Assembly (NCBI GenBank): GCA_002709405.1
Contig: PAQV01000039.1
Coordinates: 62,001-126,000 of the forward strand
Reading direction: 5' to 3'
DNA: 64,000 nt
From: Paracoccaceae bacterium
Lineage (GTDB): Bacteria > Pseudomonadota > Alphaproteobacteria > Rhodobacterales > Rhodobacteraceae
Made by a program: the position numbers and the translations under genes. The notes under the pieces are model-generated. The model had not been told where the DNA came from and did not search any database. It was given only the letters and a program-made list of their open reading frames with translations. Positions 40,150 through 49,904 of the stretch are shown piece by piece. How positions within the stretch are numbered: position 1 is the first letter of the stretch; each line of letters opens with the position of its first letter.

Positions 40150-43100
40150 TCATTCGGCCGGGGTGGGTGCGGTGTCAGACTCGGTGTCAGGTGCCGGCCG
40201 GGCGCGGATGCTTTCGATCAGGTAGTAGATCACGGGCGTGACCAGCAGGGTCAGGACAAAGGCAAGGCTGAGCCCACCGGTGATGACCAGCCCGATGGCG
40301 ATGCGGCTTTCGGCCCCTGCCCCGTCGGCCATGGCCAGCGGCACGGCCCCCAGGACGGTGGCGATCGTGGTCATCGTGACCGGGCGCAACCGGGTGACGG
40401 CGCCTTCGATGGCCGCCTCGCGCAGGGCCATGCCCTCTTCGCGCAGCTGGTTGGCGAATTCCACGACCAGGATCCCGTTCTTGGCCATCAGCCCGACCAG
40501 CAGCACCAGCCCGACCTGGCTGAAGATGTTCACGGTCTGCCCGGCGAGCCAGAGCGTCAGCACCGCCCCGCTCAGCCCCAGGGGCACCGTCAGCATGATG
40601 ACCAGCGGCGTGCGGAAGCTTTCGAACTGCGCGGCCAGCACCAGGAAAACGATGGCCAGGGCCATGCCGAAGACCATGGTCATCCCGCCCGAGGTGCGCA
40701 GGAAATCGGCCGCCTGCCCCTTCCAGGCGATGGTTGCCCCGGCGGGCAGGTCGGACACGGCAGCCTCGACCCGGGACATGACCTGGGCCAGGTCGGCGGT
40801 GGCCACAAGATCGGCCTCCATCTCGACGGAATGGACGCGGTTGTAGCGCTTGATGCCCGGCACCGTGGCCTCTGTTTCGACGCTGGCGAAGGCGGACAGG
40901 GGCACCAGGTCGCCGCGGTCGTTGCGCAGCAGGATCGACATCAGGTCCTCGGGGCTGTCGCGGTCTTCGGGCGCGGCCTGCAGGATCACCGGGTATTGCC
41001 GCCCGTTCGAGGAATATTCGCCCACCGTGCGCGAGGCGATCAGCGTGCGCAGGGTCGAGGACACGTTCTCCGCGTCCAGCCCCAGGTCCTGCGCGCGCAG
41101 CCGGTCGACGGACAGGGTGGCACCGGGCTGGTTGGCGGCGTGGCCGACCTCGACCCCGCTCAGGTCCGGGTCCGCTTCGAGCACGACGGCCAGTTCCTCG
41201 GCCCATTCGGCGGCCCGGTCGATATCGGGCCCGCCCAGCATGAATTGCAGCCCCCCGCGCCCGCCCCCGATGCGCAACCCGCTGGAGGGGCGCACCCAGG
41301 TGGCGACCTCGGATATGCCGGCCAGGGGGCCGCGCAGGTCGGCAATGACATCGCGAACCGACTGGTCGCGCTCTTGCCAGGGCACCAGGTTGACGAACAG
41401 CATCGCCCGGCGCAGCTCGCCCCACATGCCGACGATGGTGGTCACGTTGGTGACGACGCCCTGTTCGCGCAGGGGTTCGATCAGGGCTTCGACCTTGCGC
41501 ACGGCGGCGTCGGTGTAATCGAGGTTCACCCCCTGCGGCGCGGTCACATAGATGCGGAACTGGCCGCGGTCTTCCTCGGGCGTGACCTCTTGCGGCAGCG
41601 CCTGGTACAGCGCGACGGATCCGGCCACGGCAAAGGCGGTCAGGGCCAGCAGCAATTCCGGGGCCTTCATCACCCCGCGCAGACCCTTGCGGTAGCCCCG
41701 TTCGATCCAGCCGATCACGGCATTGACGCCCCGGGTCAGCAGGTTGGGCCGGCCATCGCGGGGCATCAGCCGGGCGGCCAGCGCGGGCGACAGGGTCAGG
41801 GCGACGAAGCCCGACACCGACACGGCGACGGCCAGCACGATGCCGAATTCGGCGAAGATCTGGCCGATCTGGCCTTCCATGAAACTGACTGGCAGGAAGA
41901 CGGCGATGAGCACGGCGGTGGTGGCGATGACGGCAAAGTTGACCTGGTTGGCCCCCAGCCGGGCGGCCTCGGCCCGCGAGGCCCCCATCGCCCGGTGACG
42001 CTGGATGTTTTCCAGCACGACGATGGCATCATCGACCACCAGCCCGATCGCCAGGATCATCGCGAAAAGCGTCATGATGTTGATCGTAAAGCCCAAAAGC
42101 AGCATGGCCAGCGCCGCGCCCAGGATCGACACGGGGATCGTCACCACCGGCACCAGAGACAGCCGGGCCGAGCCCAGGAACAGGAAGATGACCGCCGTCA
42201 CCAGGCCCACGGCCTCGGCGAAGACATGGGCGACCTCGTTCAAGGTGGTCTCGATGAACAGCGCCTCGTCGGTGGTGATTTCCAGCGTCATGTCCGCCGG
42301 CAGGGTCGGCCGCATCAGGGCCAGTTCGGCCTTGACCGCCTGCGAGATCGCCACGGTGTTTGCCTGGGCCTGCGCCTGGATCCCCAGGCCAAGCCCGGTG
42401 CTGCCATCCGACCGGAACATGCTTTCCGAGGCCGAGGGCCCGCTTTCGATGCGCGCGACATCCCCCAGCCGCAGGGGCCGCACACCGTCGTCGCGAATGA
42501 CCAGCCCGGCAAAATCCTCGGCCGAGCCGAACCGGGTGCGGGCCAGCAGCTGCAATTGCCGTGCGCCGGTGTCGATTTCCCCGGCGGGCAGTTCGATGTT
42601 GTTGGCCTGCAGGGCCGAGGTGATGTCTCCGGTCGTGACCCCGTGGGCGGCCATCAGGTCGGCATCCAGCCAGATCCGCATGGCTGGCGAGCGCTGCCCG
42701 AAGATCGCCGCGTTGGCCACGCCGGGCAGCCGGGCCAGCCGGTCGGTGATGTAGCGGTCGGCGTAGTCGGACAGCTCCAGCGGAGACATGCTGGCCGAAG
42801 ACAGCGACAGGCGCACGACCGGATCGCTCTGGCTGTCGTTCTTCCAGACGATGGGCGCGTCGGCCCCGTCGGGCAGGTTGCGCGCGGCCCGGTCCATGGC
42901 GGTGCGCACGTCATTGGCCGCGCTGTCGATATCGCGAGAGCTTTCAAAGATCAGAACGGTGCGCGACCGGCCCCGTTCGCTTTCGGTTTCAATGCTTTCC
43001 AGGCCGGAAATCCCCGCCAGGGCCCCCTCGACGACGCTGGCCACCTGGCTGTCCACCACGTCCGGAGACGCCCCGGTATAGTTCACCACGATCGACAGGC

Positions 43101-43230
43101 GCGCGCTGTCCACCTGGGGCAGTTCGCGCACCGGCAGCCGGGTCAGGGCCACCGCCCCGATCAGCACGATCAGCAGGTTCAGCACCGTCGCCAGCACCGG
43201 CCGGCGGATGGACATGTCGGGAAGGCTCAT
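40150..43230 (-). CDS. RND multidrug efflux pump inner-membrane subunit (AcrB/MexF family, HAE1)
   Basis: This 1026-residue protein, of normal HAE-1 length, starts [20 protein letters not shown]. Expected features are present: TM1, two large periplasmic loops, the TM4 proton-relay Asp pair in [16 protein letters not shown], and the C-terminal [17 protein letters not shown]. It overlaps the membrane-fusion gene by 4 bases. It would export hydrophobic or amphiphilic toxicants using proton motive force. No TolC-type outer-membrane gene is adjacent, so it must borrow one. Closest in style to MexF/AcrB of alphaproteobacteria. Confidence 0.95.
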   Translation of the reverse strand: MSLPDMSIRRPVLATVLNLLIVLIGAVALTRLPVRELPQVDSARLSIVVNYTGASPDVVDSQVASVVEGALAGISGLESIETESERGRSRTVLIFESSRDIDSAANDVRTAMDRAARNLPDGADAPIVWKNDSQSDPVVRLSLSSASMSPLELSDYADRYITDRLARLPGVANAAIFGQRSPAMRIWLDADLMAAHGVTTGDITSALQANNIELPAGEIDTGARQLQLLARTRFGSAEDFAGLVIRDDGVRPLRLGDVARIESGPSASESMFRSDGSTGLGLGIQAQAQANTVAISQAVKAELALMRPTLPADMTLEITTDEALFIETTLNEVAHVFAEAVGLVTAVIFLFLGSARLSLVPVVTIPVSILGAALAMLLLGFTINIMTLFAMILAIGLVVDDAIVVLENIQRHRAMGASRAEAARLGANQVNFAVIATTAVLIAVFLPVSFMEGQIGQIFAEFGIVLAVAVSVSGFVALTLSPALAARLMPRDGRPNLLTRGVNAVIGWIERGYRKGLRGVMKAPELLLALTAFAVAGSVALYQALPQEVTPEEDRGQFRIYVTAPQGVNLDYTDAAVRKVEALIEPLREQGVVTNVTTIVGMWGELRRAMLFVNLVPWQERDQSVRDVIADLRGPLAGISEVATWVRPSSGLRIGGGRGGLQFMLGGPDIDRAAEWAEELAVVLEADPDLSGVEVGHAANQPGATLSVDRLRAQDLGLDAENVSSTLRTLIASRTVGEYSSNGRQYPVILQAAPEDRDSPEDLMSILLRNDRGDLVPLSAFASVETEATVPGIKRYNRVHSVEMEADLVATADLAQVMSRVEAAVSDLPAGATIAWKGQAADFLRTSGGMTMVFGMALAIVFLVLAAQFESFRTPLVIMLTVPLGLSGAVLTLWLAGQTVNIFSQVGLVLLVGLMAKNGILVVEFANQLREEGMALREAAIEGAVTRLRPVTMTTIATVLGAVPLAMADGAGAESRIAIGLVITGGLSLAFVLTLLVTPVIYYLIESIRARPAPDTESDTAPTPAE

Positions 43231-44318
43231 TGAGTGACCTCCACCGTTTCCGGGCCGGTGCCGACCACCTCGATGTCGCTGCCGTCGCCCACCCGGTGCA
43301 GGTTGGTGACGATGACGGGCGTGCCGTCCAGCAGGTTGTCCGAGATCTCGATCATCGTGGCCTGCTGCGCCCCGGTGGAAATCTCGACCCGCTTGGCCAC
43401 GCCATTTTCGGCAACGTAGACAAAGGTTTGCGCCCCGGCCACGGTCAGCGCCCGTTCCGGCACCGCCGGGGACACCCGTTCGCCCAGCACCAGCGAGACC
43501 CGCATGAACATGCCCGCCGTCAGCCGCCCGTCGCCGTTGGGCACGGCGGCCCGCAGGGCAATGGAGCGGGTGGTCTGGTCGACGCGCGTGTCGATGACCC
43601 GGATGGTGGCCTGGAAGGTGTCTTCGGGGTAGGCGGGCGATTGCAGGGTCACGGTCTGGCCACGGGCCAGCCGGGCGATGAAGCGTTCGGGGACGGAAAA
43701 GGCGACCTCAATCACGGACAGATCGTCGAGCGTCGTCAACTCGGTGCTGGAATCGATCAGCTGGCCCGGAGCGATATCGGTCAGCCCGACCACCCCGGCG
43801 AACGGCGCGCGCAGCACCCGGTCGTCCAGCGTGTTGATGGCCATGTCCCGTTCTGCCTCGGCCCGCAGCATGGCGGCGCGGGCGGCCTGCAGGGTGGCTT
43901 CGGCGGCGCTGCCCCGCTGTTCCAGCTGCAACTGGCGTTCATAGGCCGCTTCGGCCTCGGCCACCGTCGCCTCGGCCGAGGCCAGCCCGGCCCGGGCCGC
44001 GGCATCGTCCAGCCGCAGCAGAACCTGGCCCTCGGTCACCATATCGCCGGCGGAAAATGCGATCTCTTGCACCCGGCCCGAGGCCGAGGGGCGCAGCGTG
44101 ACCGACTGGCGGGCCAGCGTCGTGCCCACGGCCTCGACCGTTTCGGCGAAGACCAGGGTTTCCACGGGCCGGGTTTCAACCACCAGGGGCCCCCCTCCCC
44201 TGCCGCCGCCACCGCTGCTGGGCGGAGTTGCGGCCAGCATGTCCTGGGTAAACACGAATCCACCGACCGCCGCGCCGCCCAAAAGCAGGAGACCCAGTAG
44301 AATGCGGAGTGTTTTCAT
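43227..44318 (-). CDS. RND efflux periplasmic adaptor (membrane fusion protein)
   Basis: The start is ATG 44318 (MKTLRILLGLLLLGGAAVGG), an N-terminal anchor helix followed by a glycine-rich linker, giving 363 residues. The order is lipoyl half, helical hairpin (about 100-160, QLQLEQRGSAAEATLQAARA) and beta-barrel (VIEVAFSVPERFIARL). It links the RND pump to an outer-membrane channel. The open frame extends to 44465 but lacks a ribosome site. The 169 bp before it hold no gene. Confidence 0.92.
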   Translation of the reverse strand: MKTLRILLGLLLLGGAAVGGFVFTQDMLAATPPSSGGGGRGGGPLVVETRPVETLVFAETVEAVGTTLARQSVTLRPSASGRVQEIAFSAGDMVTEGQVLLRLDDAAARAGLASAEATVAEAEAAYERQLQLEQRGSAAEATLQAARAAMLRAEAERDMAINTLDDRVLRAPFAGVVGLTDIAPGQLIDSSTELTTLDDLSVIEVAFSVPERFIARLARGQTVTLQSPAYPEDTFQATIRVIDTRVDQTTRSIALRAAVPNGDGRLTAGMFMRVSLVLGERVSPAVPERALTVAGAQTFVYVAENGVAKRVEISTGAQQATMIEISDNLLDGTPVIVTNLHRVGDGSDIEVVGTGPETVEVTQ

Positions 44319-44487
44319 TGCGATGTCTCCGGTCGACAGCCATCGGAGGGCGGCCAGCCCCCTTTTGCTGGGGCCAGACTGCGCAATGCCACGGTAGTAG
44401 GCAACAAAACTTGTCGTGTATCGCCCCGCAAATGGCCTACCGCGCCGCCCTGCGGTGCCTTCCATGGCAGACGCGGGTGCGCCCCGA

Positions 44488-45471
44488 TCAGATCAGCACG
44501 GACAATCCCAGGGCCAACAACGCCAGGAACAGGGTCGCGCCCACCACCAGCCCGATATGGCCGCCGCCCAGCCTGGCCATCTGGCCGAGCGAGGTCTTTA
44601 CCCCCAGGGCCGAGATCGCGATGACCAGCAGCCAGCGCGACAGTTCGGACACGCCGGCCACCACCGGCGCGGGGACCAGGCCGAGGCTGGCCACCACGGC
44701 CAGGACGGCAAAGAGCACGACGAACCAGGGCAAGGGGCTGCCGCCCCCGGTGGCGCGGCCCTTGCCGCTGAGCGCAATGGCCAGGATCGCCAGGGGCAGC
44801 AGGGCGACCCGCACCAGCTTGACGAAGGTCGCGGTGTCGCCAGCCTCGTCCGACACGGCGTAGCCCGCGCCCACCACCTGGGCCACGTCATGGATCGTCG
44901 CCCCCAGCATGATGCCGATGTGGCGGTCGTCGAAGCCCAGGGCGGCAAAGATCGCCGGGTAGAGGATCATCGCCAGCGTCGACAGGCCGGTCACCGCGAT
45001 CACGGTGAACAGAGTATCTTCCTCCTTGCCCTCCCGGTCGGGCATCACCGCTGAAATCGCCAGGGCGGCCGAGGCGCCGCAGATCGCCACCGCCCCGCCC
45101 GCGACCATGCCGAAGCCCGGGTGCTTGCCCATCAGCCGGGCCAGCAACAGTCCGACCCCGATGGTCGCCGGCACGCAGATCAGGATCAGCACGAGGGGGC
45201 CGACCCCGATGGCTACGATCTGTTCGAAGGTGATGCGCATGCCCAGCAGCCCGACCCCGAGGCGCAGCAGCGTGCGCGCGGCAAAGTCGACACCCGCCGT
45301 GCAGGGGCCCTCCTCCCACAGGAAATGGAAGGCGATGCCGATCAGCAGGGCCATCAGCATGACCGGCGCGTTGTAATGTTCGGAAATGAAGGTGGCGGCC
45401 AGGGCCACGGTCAGGGCCAGCAACAGGCCCGGGGCCAGCAGGCGGGCGCGCGCGATTGTCTGTCCGGTCAT
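44488..45471 (-). CDS. YeiH family putative sulfate exporter (UPF0324)
   Basis: This 327-residue protein has about nine to ten hydrophobic helices. Family blocks include LRLGVGLLGMRITFEQI, AVAICGASAALAI, IGIMLGATIHDVAQVVGAG and ISALGVKTSLGQM, the TauZ/YeiH pattern. Some family members accompany taurine or sulfolactate breakdown and are thought to export sulfate or sulfite, but here no sulfonate genes are near. It is transcribed away from the divergent PadR-SIP gene. Confidence 0.85.
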   Translation of the reverse strand: MTGQTIARARLLAPGLLLALTVALAATFISEHYNAPVMLMALLIGIAFHFLWEEGPCTAGVDFAARTLLRLGVGLLGMRITFEQIVAIGVGPLVLILICVPATIGVGLLLARLMGKHPGFGMVAGGAVAICGASAALAISAVMPDREGKEEDTLFTVIAVTGLSTLAMILYPAIFAALGFDDRHIGIMLGATIHDVAQVVGAGYAVSDEAGDTATFVKLVRVALLPLAILAIALSGKGRATGGGSPLPWFVVLFAVLAVVASLGLVPAPVVAGVSELSRWLLVIAISALGVKTSLGQMARLGGGHIGLVVGATLFLALLALGLSVLI

Positions 45472-45584
45472 GTCCTGCCCGCCTCTGCCATCTGGTTCGG
45501 GTCCGGTTTACCCGATTGGCCTTTTCCCGCAAGCCACCCGCCTCCCCTGCCCTTTTGTGCCGTGACGTGCCTTGCGGAATTTCA

Positions 45585-45626
45585 GATATATCTTATATGC
45601 CGATATAACTTGATTCCGATATATCG
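45585..45626. promoter_or_regulatory. AT-rich palindromic operator cluster upstream of the PadR-SIP gene
   Basis: GATATATC (45585-45592), a degenerate TTATATGCCGATATAA and the perfect 10-bp palindrome CGATATATCG (45617-45626) stand out against GC-rich flanks. This shape is usual for PadR autoregulatory operators; the cluster lies 21-62 bp before the gene start. Confidence 0.6.
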
Positions 45627-45646
45627 AGACACCGAAGGGATTATCC

Positions 45647-46963
45647 TTGAGACACAGACACGACCACCCACGCAGGCCGGACCATGCCCCGCCCGATGCC
45701 CCTGGCCGCGGGGGCAAGCGCCGTGGCAAACGGCTGTTCGAATATGGCGAGTTGCGGCTGCTGATCCTGACCATGATCGCCGACCAGCCCCGCCACGGGT
45801 ACGAGATCATCAAGGCCATCGAGGACCGGTTCGACGGCATCTACAGCCCCAGCCCCGGGGTCATCTATCCCGCGCTGTCGTGGCTCGAGGACATGGGCTA
45901 TGCCCTTCTTCAACCCGACGGTTCGGGGCGCAAACGGGCGCGGATCACCGACGAAGGCCTGGCCTTCCTGACCGCAAACCGGGCCGCCGCCGATGACCTG
46001 ATGACCCGGCGCATGCCGCATGGTCCCCGGGGCAACGCGCCCCGGCCCATCGTCCAGGCGATGGATGACATCAAGGCCGCGCTGCGCCAGCGGCTGGCCG
46101 AGGCGCCCTCGGATCCCGCTTTGGTCGCCGCCTTGGCCGACCGGTTGCAGGCCGCTGCCAGGGACATCGCCACTACTCCCGTCACACCGACATCCCCCGA
46201 TATCCCCGACGAAAGACACCCCATGGACCAGATCATCACCCGCCACCGGCACGAGCTGAAACGGCGCACCCTGACCGTGCGCGAGACCTCTTACCTGACC
46301 CCTCATATGATCCGCATCGTGCTGGAAAGCGACGACCTTTCTGATTTCGTCAGCCTTGGGGCCGACGACCATATCAAGCTGTTCTTCGGGCCCGAGGGCG
46401 ACCAGATGCGCGACTATACCCCGCGTGCTTACGACACCGACGATCGCTCGCTGGTGCTGGATTTCGCCGTGCATGATGCCGGTCCCGCCACGGCCTGGGC
46501 GGTCCAGGCCAAGCCCGGAGACACCCTGCGCATCGGCGGCCCGCGCGGATCGGCCGTGGTCGCGCCGGTCTTCGACTGGTACCTGCTGATCGGCGACGAA
46601 ACCGCCCTGCCCGCCATCGGCCGGCGGATCGAGGACCTGGCCGCCGGCACGCAGGTTCTGTCCCTTGTGGCCGTGCCCGGCGAGGAAGATGAACAGACCT
46701 TCCAGACCGCCGCCACGTGGCACGCCAGCTGGATCCACCGCCCCATTGAGGCGGCCGCCGATCCCGCCCCCTTGCTGACGGCCGCGCAGGCGCTTGATCT
46801 GCCAGAAGGGCGCGGCTTTGTCTGGATCGCAGCCGAGGCGCGTGTGGCAAAGGCGCTCAAGCATCATTTCCTGAACGACCGCGGACATCCGGGACCCGAG
46901 CTGAAAGCCGCGGGTTACTGGGTTGCGGGGACGGCTGGCGAAAGCGACAAGTCGCTGGAGTGA
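45647..46963 (+). CDS. Fused PadR transcription regulator and siderophore-interacting ferric reductase
   Basis: The start is TTG 45647 with GAAGGGA 6 bp upstream, giving 438 residues. Residues about 25-190 are a PadR/YqjI-type winged helix (LLILTMIADQPRHGYEIIKA, SPSPGVIYPALSWLEDMGY) with a basic N-terminus and a helical tail. After a Pro/Thr/Asp linker (about 178-192), residues 193-438 are a complete SIP-family FAD/NADPH ferric-siderophore reductase (VRETSYLTPHMIRIVLES, RDYTPRAYD, IGDETALPAIGRRIE, WIAAEARV). In E. coli the two functions are the divergent genes yqjI and yqjH. ATG 46223 at the domain junction could start a separate reductase, though its ribosome site is poor. The frame is uninterrupted, so a real fusion is favoured. 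Confidence 0.88.
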   Translation: MRHRHDHPRRPDHAPPDAPGRGGKRRGKRLFEYGELRLLILTMIADQPRHGYEIIKAIEDRFDGIYSPSPGVIYPALSWLEDMGYALLQPDGSGRKRARITDEGLAFLTANRAAADDLMTRRMPHGPRGNAPRPIVQAMDDIKAALRQRLAEAPSDPALVAALADRLQAAARDIATTPVTPTSPDIPDERHPMDQIITRHRHELKRRTLTVRETSYLTPHMIRIVLESDDLSDFVSLGADDHIKLFFGPEGDQMRDYTPRAYDTDDRSLVLDFAVHDAGPATAWAVQAKPGDTLRIGGPRGSAVVAPVFDWYLLIGDETALPAIGRRIEDLAAGTQVLSLVAVPGEEDEQTFQTAATWHASWIHRPIEAAADPAPLLTAAQALDLPEGRGFVWIAAEARVAKALKHHFLNDRGHPGPELKAAGYWVAGTAGESDKSLE

Positions 46964-47113
46964 CGGCCCTATAGGCGGGATATGTGCGTGCTGGATGGCC
47001 GAAACGGCGCTTATTGTGCTCTTTCTCAACCAAAAGCGCCGCATCTGACTAAAAGGGCGCCCGACAACTGGGTTATTTAAGGCTGATTGGGTGGTCCAAA
47101 CGATACGAACAAC

Positions 47114-47140
47114 AAAGGCCGCCCGGTGTGGGCGGCCTTT
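47114..47140. terminator. Bidirectional terminator between padR-sip and parB
   Basis: An 11-bp stem AAAGGCCGCCC / GGGCGGCCTTT with a 5-base loop is followed by TTTT on the plus strand and by a TTTGTTGTT run on the minus strand. It terminates the converging transcripts. Confidence 0.85.
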
Positions 47141-47154
47141 TGATTTGGCCCCGG

Positions 47155-47200
47155 GTAACCCGTGGGTTACGCCGAAGCGCCGGGATAACCCGTGGGTTAC
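47155..47200. repeat. Two 16-bp palindromes next to parB, candidate parS centromere
   Basis: GTAACCCGTGGGTTAC (47155-47170) is a 7+7 perfect inverted repeat with a GT centre. It recurs 30 bp away as ATAACCCGTGGGTTAC (47185-47200), whose end overlaps the parB stop. Tandem identical dyads beside parB are the usual look of a ParB-binding centromere. Confidence 0.65.
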
Positions 47201-48234
47201 TCTTCGGCCAACACGGCCTCGAACGCCTCGATCGCGCGCTGCAACCGCTTGCGGCCAACGGCGGAGAAATCGGTCTCGGACAGGATCCGGCATTCGCCTT
47301 TCCGGGCCGTCACCTTCGACCGGCCCACGTGGAATTCGAATTTCTCGCTTTTCTCTCGCGGCTGCGCATCACGCACCGGCCGCGCCACCCCATCCAGGAA
47401 GCGCTTCAGAACCAGGGCCTGTTCCTCGGCCGAGGCCACCCCGCGCAGGTCCCCCCGCAATGCCGCCACCTGGTCCGGAGACGACTGCAACCGCCGCGCC
47501 ACGTCGACCCCAAGGTTGCGCGACACCGACTTCGGAAAGGCCAGATCATCGCCGAGGGTTTCGACCAGGTAAACGAAACTACGGATGTAGCTGCGCTTCA
47601 TCTTGTGCAGCGAGGCGTAGATCCGGTTCACCAGGTCCGCCGCATCCTGGCCTTCTTCCCGCCCCGCGATGATCGCCACCTGGGCCATCTCGGCAAAGGA
47701 CAGGTCTTCGCGGATGACGTTTTCCTCGACCATGTCGATATACAGATCGATGCGGCTGCCGCTTTCCCCGGCCACGCGGGCCACCGCCTCGCCAAAGCGG
47801 TCGTCTCCGGTTTCCCCGTGCAACTGGCGCAGGGCGGTCAGCCGCCGCCACCCCTTTTTCAGCTGATAGACACCATCCACGGAAAAGACCTCGATCGGCT
47901 CTTTCTGCCCGCGTTCCCGGATCGAGGTCTTGAGCTCCTCCATCTCGTCCGAGGTCGCCACCCCATCCAGGTCCAGCCGGTCGCGCGGCAAGGCGTCGGT
48001 TCGGATGGCATCCAGCGGGATCGAGACCAGCACCCGGCCCTCGTCCTGCGCCTTGCGCCAGGACTTTGCGTCCGAGGCATTCTGACGGCGTTGCTCCACC
48101 AGGCTTTCGGTGCTCTCGCTCAGGCTTGATGCGGCCTCGCGCACTGCGGCTCCCATCGGGCCGACGTCGCGGCGGCGGGACTTGGGCGACGGGGGTTCGT
48201 CAATCGGGCCGAACCCGAACTTGTTCTTGCTCAC
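47197..48234 (-). CDS. parB: ParB-family plasmid partition protein
   Basis: This 345-residue protein starts with GTG at 48234, overlapping the parA stop (GTGA). After a disordered basic N-terminus, the ParB/Sulfiredoxin NTPase fold (about 68-190) has ELKTSIRERGQKEPIEVF, YQLKKGWRRLTALRQL and EENVIREDLSFAEMAQVAI, the ParB box II region. An HTH/linker and dimer domain follow. It would load on centromere sites, probably the 16-bp dyads at its own 3' end. Confidence 0.92.
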   Translation of the reverse strand: MSKNKFGFGPIDEPPSPKSRRRDVGPMGAAVREAASSLSESTESLVEQRRQNASDAKSWRKAQDEGRVLVSIPLDAIRTDALPRDRLDLDGVATSDEMEELKTSIRERGQKEPIEVFSVDGVYQLKKGWRRLTALRQLHGETGDDRFGEAVARVAGESGSRIDLYIDMVEENVIREDLSFAEMAQVAIIAGREEGQDAADLVNRIYASLHKMKRSYIRSFVYLVETLGDDLAFPKSVSRNLGVDVARRLQSSPDQVAALRGDLRGVASAEEQALVLKRFLDGVARPVRDAQPREKSEKFEFHVGRSKVTARKGECRILSETDFSAVGRKRLQRAIEAFEAVLAEE

Positions 48235-49541
48235 GCCTCAACCTCCTCCTTCTGATCGCGCCGGGCCCATGCGCCCAGGACGACCTCCTTGAATTCCCCG
48301 TAGGCCGCGTCAAACGACTGGCGCGCCCGTTTCCAGGTCTCGCGGGTCATCTGCCGGTAATCCTGTTCATAGACCGACATCTGGAAGCGGCCGGATTGCT
48401 CGACCGCGCGGGTCATCTCGATCGCATTGCGGCAGACATCGGCTCCGAAGACATTGCGAAAGGCCTCCATCATCGCGATGTGCAAGGGGTTCGAGGCCTC
48501 GAACCGGGTCATCAGAAGCCGCACGTCATCGAAGCGCTTGGGCAAACGGATCCCCGCATCGGCCGCAATCTTTTCGTAACCCAGGGAGATATCTTCCAAG
48601 GCGTCGCCCAACTGGCCCAGGAAGCTGGTTGTGCTGTCATATTCCCAGTAGCCCGGGCCAGAGGGGATATACAGAATGTCGGCAGCGAACGCGGCGTTCA
48701 GAGACTGGTAACCGATGGCCGGGGGGCAATCGAACAGGATCAGGTCGTACTGGTCGTCGGGCAATTCGTCGAGGTAGCGCGCGACGCAGCCAAAAAAGGA
48801 CCAGGCCTTGTGCATCGACCGATACTGGGCCGAGGCGAATTCGACGAAGGCCGCGTTGGCGCAGGACGGGATGATGTCGATCGTCGGCCAGGCGGTCTTC
48901 TGGATGAAATCCTGAACGCGCTGCGCCCCGATGGATTGCACGTCGTCGGGCAGTTCATCGGCCGTGGGGTAGGGGCAATCGGCGGGGTCGTCGTAGGCCT
49001 CGGCGATCCGGTCCGCCTCGCGGCACAGGTCGCGGCACATGATGCCCCAGACCGTGTTCCATTCCTTGACCTCGACCAGCCCCATGGAATGGGTCATCGT
49101 GGCCTGCGGGTCGAAGTCGATGACAAGGACGCGGTAGCCATCCAGGGCGGCCGCATTGGCCAAGTGCTGGGCCACGACGGTCTTGCCGACACCGCCCTTG
49201 AAGTTCGACACCGCCACCCGCATGGCCCGGCCCGAGGGGCGCTTTGGCAACAGGGTCTTGCCCCGGAACCGCACGCGGCGGCGCAGTTCATTGATCTCGG
49301 TCAGCGAGAACCAGCGTTGGCGGCCCTCTTCCTCGGTTGCACCCTGGGGCAGGGTGGGGTCATCCGCCAGCTTCTTTCGCAACGTGTCCGCGGGCACGTC
49401 GAACATGAACTGGCTGATTTCCCAGATGGAGAATGGCCGGAGTGTCTTTTCCTCGGCCGGAGAGAACGTCGCTTTTCGCACCGCCGCCTGCTGGGCGAGA
49501 CTGCGTTCGTTCATGGACTGCAAATCGGAATGATCGCGCAT
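48231..49541 (-). CDS. parA: ParA-family plasmid partition ATPase
   Basis: The start at ATG 49541 (MRDHSDLQSMNERSLAQQ) gives 436 residues, a type Ia ParA with an N-terminal winged-helix region (about 1-110) for autoregulation. The deviant Walker A is VSNFKGGVGKTVVAQHLA, the switch motif VIDFDPQATMTHSMG and the Walker B DLILFDCPPAIGY. It segregates the replicon together with ParB. It is divergent from the replication initiator across the putative origin. The long N-terminal domain is as in P1/RepA-type ParA proteins. Confidence 0.95.
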   Translation of the reverse strand: MRDHSDLQSMNERSLAQQAAVRKATFSPAEEKTLRPFSIWEISQFMFDVPADTLRKKLADDPTLPQGATEEEGRQRWFSLTEINELRRRVRFRGKTLLPKRPSGRAMRVAVSNFKGGVGKTVVAQHLANAAALDGYRVLVIDFDPQATMTHSMGLVEVKEWNTVWGIMCRDLCREADRIAEAYDDPADCPYPTADELPDDVQSIGAQRVQDFIQKTAWPTIDIIPSCANAAFVEFASAQYRSMHKAWSFFGCVARYLDELPDDQYDLILFDCPPAIGYQSLNAAFAADILYIPSGPGYWEYDSTTSFLGQLGDALEDISLGYEKIAADAGIRLPKRFDDVRLLMTRFEASNPLHIAMMEAFRNVFGADVCRNAIEMTRAVEQSGRFQMSVYEQDYRQMTRETWKRARQSFDAAYGEFKEVVLGAWARRDQKEEVEA

Positions 49542-49904
49542 GACCCTGCTCTTGTTATCTGCTACTGTCAGATGGATAACGCGAATTGTCCGAAGCGCAA
49601 AACAAGAAATCCCGTAACTTCGGTTTTTTCGCCAGATCCCGGGAAAGAACGGGATTTCCGGGACAATGTCGCAACATCTAGGTGTCACTGATGTCACCCC
49701 ATCCTGTATTAGGGTGACAGACACAAGCCGATAAGGTGACACCAGGCTGTCCCGCTATACCAATAAACCAGATATCTCTTCTTTTTCAGGTTTTTGGGAT
49801 CTGATCCCGTCTTTAGCTATCAGTTGACAAATTACGGGATTACGCGAAACTGATTAACAGGATGGGAATCGGGCAAAGATCCGGTCCCGAGGCAACGAGC
49901 GACA
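49542..49904. other. Putative replication origin between parA and the DnaA-like initiator
   Basis: This 363-bp gap has no gene and much higher AT content than its flanks. It holds GGTGTCAC-type repeats in alternating orientation (49681, 49693, 49713, 49735), a distant inverted pair AATCCCGTAA (49608) / TTACGGGATT (49832) plus further CGGGAT/ATCCCG copies (about 49636-49665 and 49796-49809), and an AT-rich tract at about 49758-49795. Iterons plus an AT-rich unwinding tract next to rep is the standard plasmid origin layout; it must also hold the parA and rep promoters. Confidence 0.6.
49681..49743. repeat. Iteron-like GGTGTCAC repeats
   Basis: GGTGTCAC at 49681-49688, TGTCACCCC at about 49692-49700, GGGTGACAG at 49712-49720 and GGTGACACC at 49735-49743 are copies of one 8-9-bp unit in both orientations within 63 bp. 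They may bind the initiator or ParA. Confidence 0.55.

Noticed and set aside
40078-43233. Plus-strand open frame of 1051 codons over the RND gene
   Set aside because: His/Gln/Gly-rich shadow; the minus-strand RND pump has intact family motifs throughout.
44488-45471. Sulfonate/taurine dissimilation link of the YeiH-type protein
   Set aside because: No sulfonate-degrading genes (xsc, pta, tpa, suy) are present in the window.
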